Part shown: one piece after another, positions 6,300 to 7,265 of the stretch
How the letters are laid out: each line of letters begins with the position of its first letter
Position numbering within the stretch: position 1 is the stretch's first letter
DNA from: Pseudomonadota bacterium
GTDB lineage: Bacteria; Pseudomonadota; Alphaproteobacteria; Rhizobiales; Xanthobacteraceae
Reading direction: 5' to 3'
Length of the DNA stretch: 7,265 nt
NCBI GenBank assembly: GCA_023391175.1
Contig: JAEWBL010000712.1
Location: 1-7,265, forward strand
Position numbers and translations under genes: made by a program
The notes under the pieces: generated by a model
What the model was told of the DNA's origin: nothing
Seen by the model: only the letters and a program-made list of their open reading frames with translations
Database searches by the model: none

Positions 6300-6328
6300 T
6301 TGGCCTTTCCGGCGGGGGCGTCCATAAG
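6300..6328 (+). promoter_or_regulatory. Weak possible promoter for azlCD
   Basis: TTGGCC (6300-6305) and CATAAG (6323-6328) are spaced 17 bases apart, each matching the sigma-70 consensus at about four of six positions. The 103 bases between the regulator stop and azlC show no clear terminator, so azlCD could equally be co-transcribed with the regulator. Confidence 0.18.
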
Positions 6329-6370
6329 GACGGTATTCCCGCGACGTGACTGTTGATTGCCCCGCTCCAG

Positions 6371-7081
6371 ATGACGAAGCCCCCTCCTGTTCCACTGACC
6401 CTCGCCGGCATGGCGGAAGGCGCGCGCGCCATGCTGCCGCTGATGCCGGGCATCGCCGCCTTCGGCATGGCCTTCGGCGCCGCCTCCATCCAGAAGAGCT
6501 TCACCCTGCTGGAGGCGACGCTCTCCTCGGCGCTGGTGTTCGCGGGCCTGGCCCAGATGGTCGCGCTGGAAGGCTGGACGCAGCACTGGACCGCCGGCTC
6601 CCTGCTGGCGCTCGGCTTCCTCACCCTCACGGTGAACATGCGCCACGTGCTGATGGGCGCCTCGCTGCGGCCGTGGCTCGGCACGCTGCCGGCGTGGAAG
6701 TCCTATCCGGCGCTGATGATGATGGCCGACAACAACTGGGCCGCCGCGCTGCGCTACCGCGCCGAGGGCGGCAGCGACGTGGGCTATTTCGTCGGCTCGG
6801 GCCTCATCACCTGGGTGGTGTGGGTGCTGGCCACCGTCGCCGGCCATCTGGTGGGTGGCGGCATTCCCGATCCCAAGGCGGTGGGCATCGACCTCGTGGT
6901 GCCCGCCTTCTTCATCGCCATGCTGCTCCCCAACTGGAAGGGGAAGCGCGAGGCGGTGGGCTGGGGCGTGGCCGCGGCGGTTTCCACCGCCGTGTCGTTC
7001 GTGCTGCCAGGCTGGTGGTTCATCGTGATCGGCGCCGTTGCGGGCGCGCTCGCAGGCGGATTCACCGACGATGACCGTTGA
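6371..7081 (+). CDS. azlC: AzlC-family branched-chain amino acid exporter, large subunit
   Basis: AzlC is the larger membrane component of the two-gene AzlCD exporters, known for branched-chain amino acids and analogues such as azaleucine. From the ATG at 6371 the protein has 236 residues, normal for the family. The family pattern is visible: PLMPGIAAFGMAFGAAS (23-39), FAGLAQM (57-63) and NMRHVLMGASL (89-99), then several hydrophobic segments (roughly 130-155, 165-185, 200-230). An acidic FTDDDR tail closes the protein. The inner-membrane segments and the overlapping azlD support the call. The start is uncertain: a TTG at 6353 would add six residues, an in-frame TGA at 6347 rules out anything longer, and neither start has a strong ribosome site. 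The conserved TDE-type segment of many AzlC proteins reads MADNNWA here, so substrate preference may differ. Actual substrates cannot be read from sequence. Confidence 0.88.
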   Translation: MTKPPPVPLTLAGMAEGARAMLPLMPGIAAFGMAFGAASIQKSFTLLEATLSSALVFAGLAQMVALEGWTQHWTAGSLLALGFLTLTVNMRHVLMGASLRPWLGTLPAWKSYPALMMMADNNWAAALRYRAEGGSDVGYFVGSGLITWVVWVLATVAGHLVGGGIPDPKAVGIDLVVPAFFIAMLLPNWKGKREAVGWGVAAAVSTAVSFVLPGWWFIVIGAVAGALAGGFTDDDR

Positions 7082-7265
7082 TGCCGGAACCCTCACCGCC
7101 ATCCTGGTGATGGCGGCCGCCACCGCCTTCAACCGCGCCGGTGGCTTCTGGCTCATGCGGCTGGTGCCTGTCACGCCGCGCGTGCGGCGGGTGCTCGACT
7201 GCCTGCCCGGCGCGGTGCTGGTGGCGCTGCTGGTGCCCGGCGCCGTTCAGGGCGCGGTGAAGGGC
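7071..7265 (+). CDS. azlD: AzlD-family exporter small subunit, N-terminal part (cut by the window edge)
   Basis: AzlD is the small membrane partner (about 100 residues) of AzlC. The first 65 codons are visible: MTVDAGTLTAILVMAAATAF, then a conserved NRAGGFWLM segment typical of AzlD (usually TRxGGFxLM), then VRRVLDCLPGAVLVALLVPG. This gives two membrane segments, about residues 7-20 and 49-60, with the characteristic LPGAVLVAL motif. The ATG at 7071 is preceded by AGGCGGA at 7054-7060, and the reading frame overlaps the end of azlC by 11 bases, which implies translational coupling and a fixed subunit ratio. The C-terminal third is missing. The azlC neighbour makes this call firm despite the truncation. 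Confidence 0.88.
   Translation, partial: MTVDAGTLTAILVMAAATAFNRAGGFWLMRLVPVTPRVRRVLDCLPGAVLVALLVPGAVQGAVKG

Noticed and set aside
6268..6352. Terminator after the LysR-type gene
   Set aside because: Only short imperfect repeats (AAAGG/CCTTT, GGAAA/TTTCC) with no T-run; not enough to call a terminator.
3658..6684. A continuous minus-strand frame of about 1000 codons running through glcD, the divergent control region and the antisense of the LysR-type gene
   Set aside because: Only the last 502 codons look like a protein family (GlcD). The upstream part has the low-complexity Arg/Ala/Gly/His composition of antisense GC-rich sequence and contradicts the well-supported LysR gene.

Overview
This is a GC-rich, densely packed chromosomal window of the kind seen in Alphaproteobacteria. 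The protein families and gene order (glcD-glcE-glcF, a malate synthase A-type gene, a divergent LysR-type regulator, an azlCD pair) suggest Hyphomicrobiales, possibly Xanthobacteraceae or a relative. That assignment is inferred from protein style and base composition, not from a database match. I see no mobile elements, tRNA or rRNA genes, CRISPR arrays or phage genes.

Layout: bases 1-5166 are all transcribed leftward (minus strand). In order of transcription they are glcD (5166-3658), glcE (3625-2414) and glcF (2364-1045), the three subunits of glycolate oxidase. A 146-base gap with striking palindromes follows, then thiE (898-263, thiamine phosphate synthase), a 98-base gap, and the first 54 codons of malate synthase A (164-1, running off the left edge). 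Bases 5167-5319 form a relatively AT-rich divergent control region. Rightward (plus strand) come a LysR-family regulator (5320-6267), an azlC-like permease gene (6371-7081) and the start of azlD (7071 onward, cut by the right edge), which overlaps azlC by 11 bases.

How the genes fit together: GlcDEF oxidises glycolate to glyoxylate, and malate synthase condenses glyoxylate with acetyl-CoA to malate, so the leftward genes form a glycolate-to-malate route. thiE sits in the middle of this route with no other thiamine gene in view. The LysR-type gene is divergent from glcD, and their likely promoters share the same AT-rich stretch. It is therefore the natural candidate regulator of the glycolate genes, in place of the GntR-type GlcC known from E. 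coli, and it may also regulate itself. AzlCD-type proteins export branched-chain amino acids or related compounds; their link to glycolate is unknown and may only be adjacency.

I find no convincing new biological system here. The points worth a second look are small: the paired palindromes upstream of thiE, a 13-codon frame in phase with glcF, the overlapping divergent promoters, the LysR-for-GlcC substitution, and sequence variations in ThiE and AzlC.
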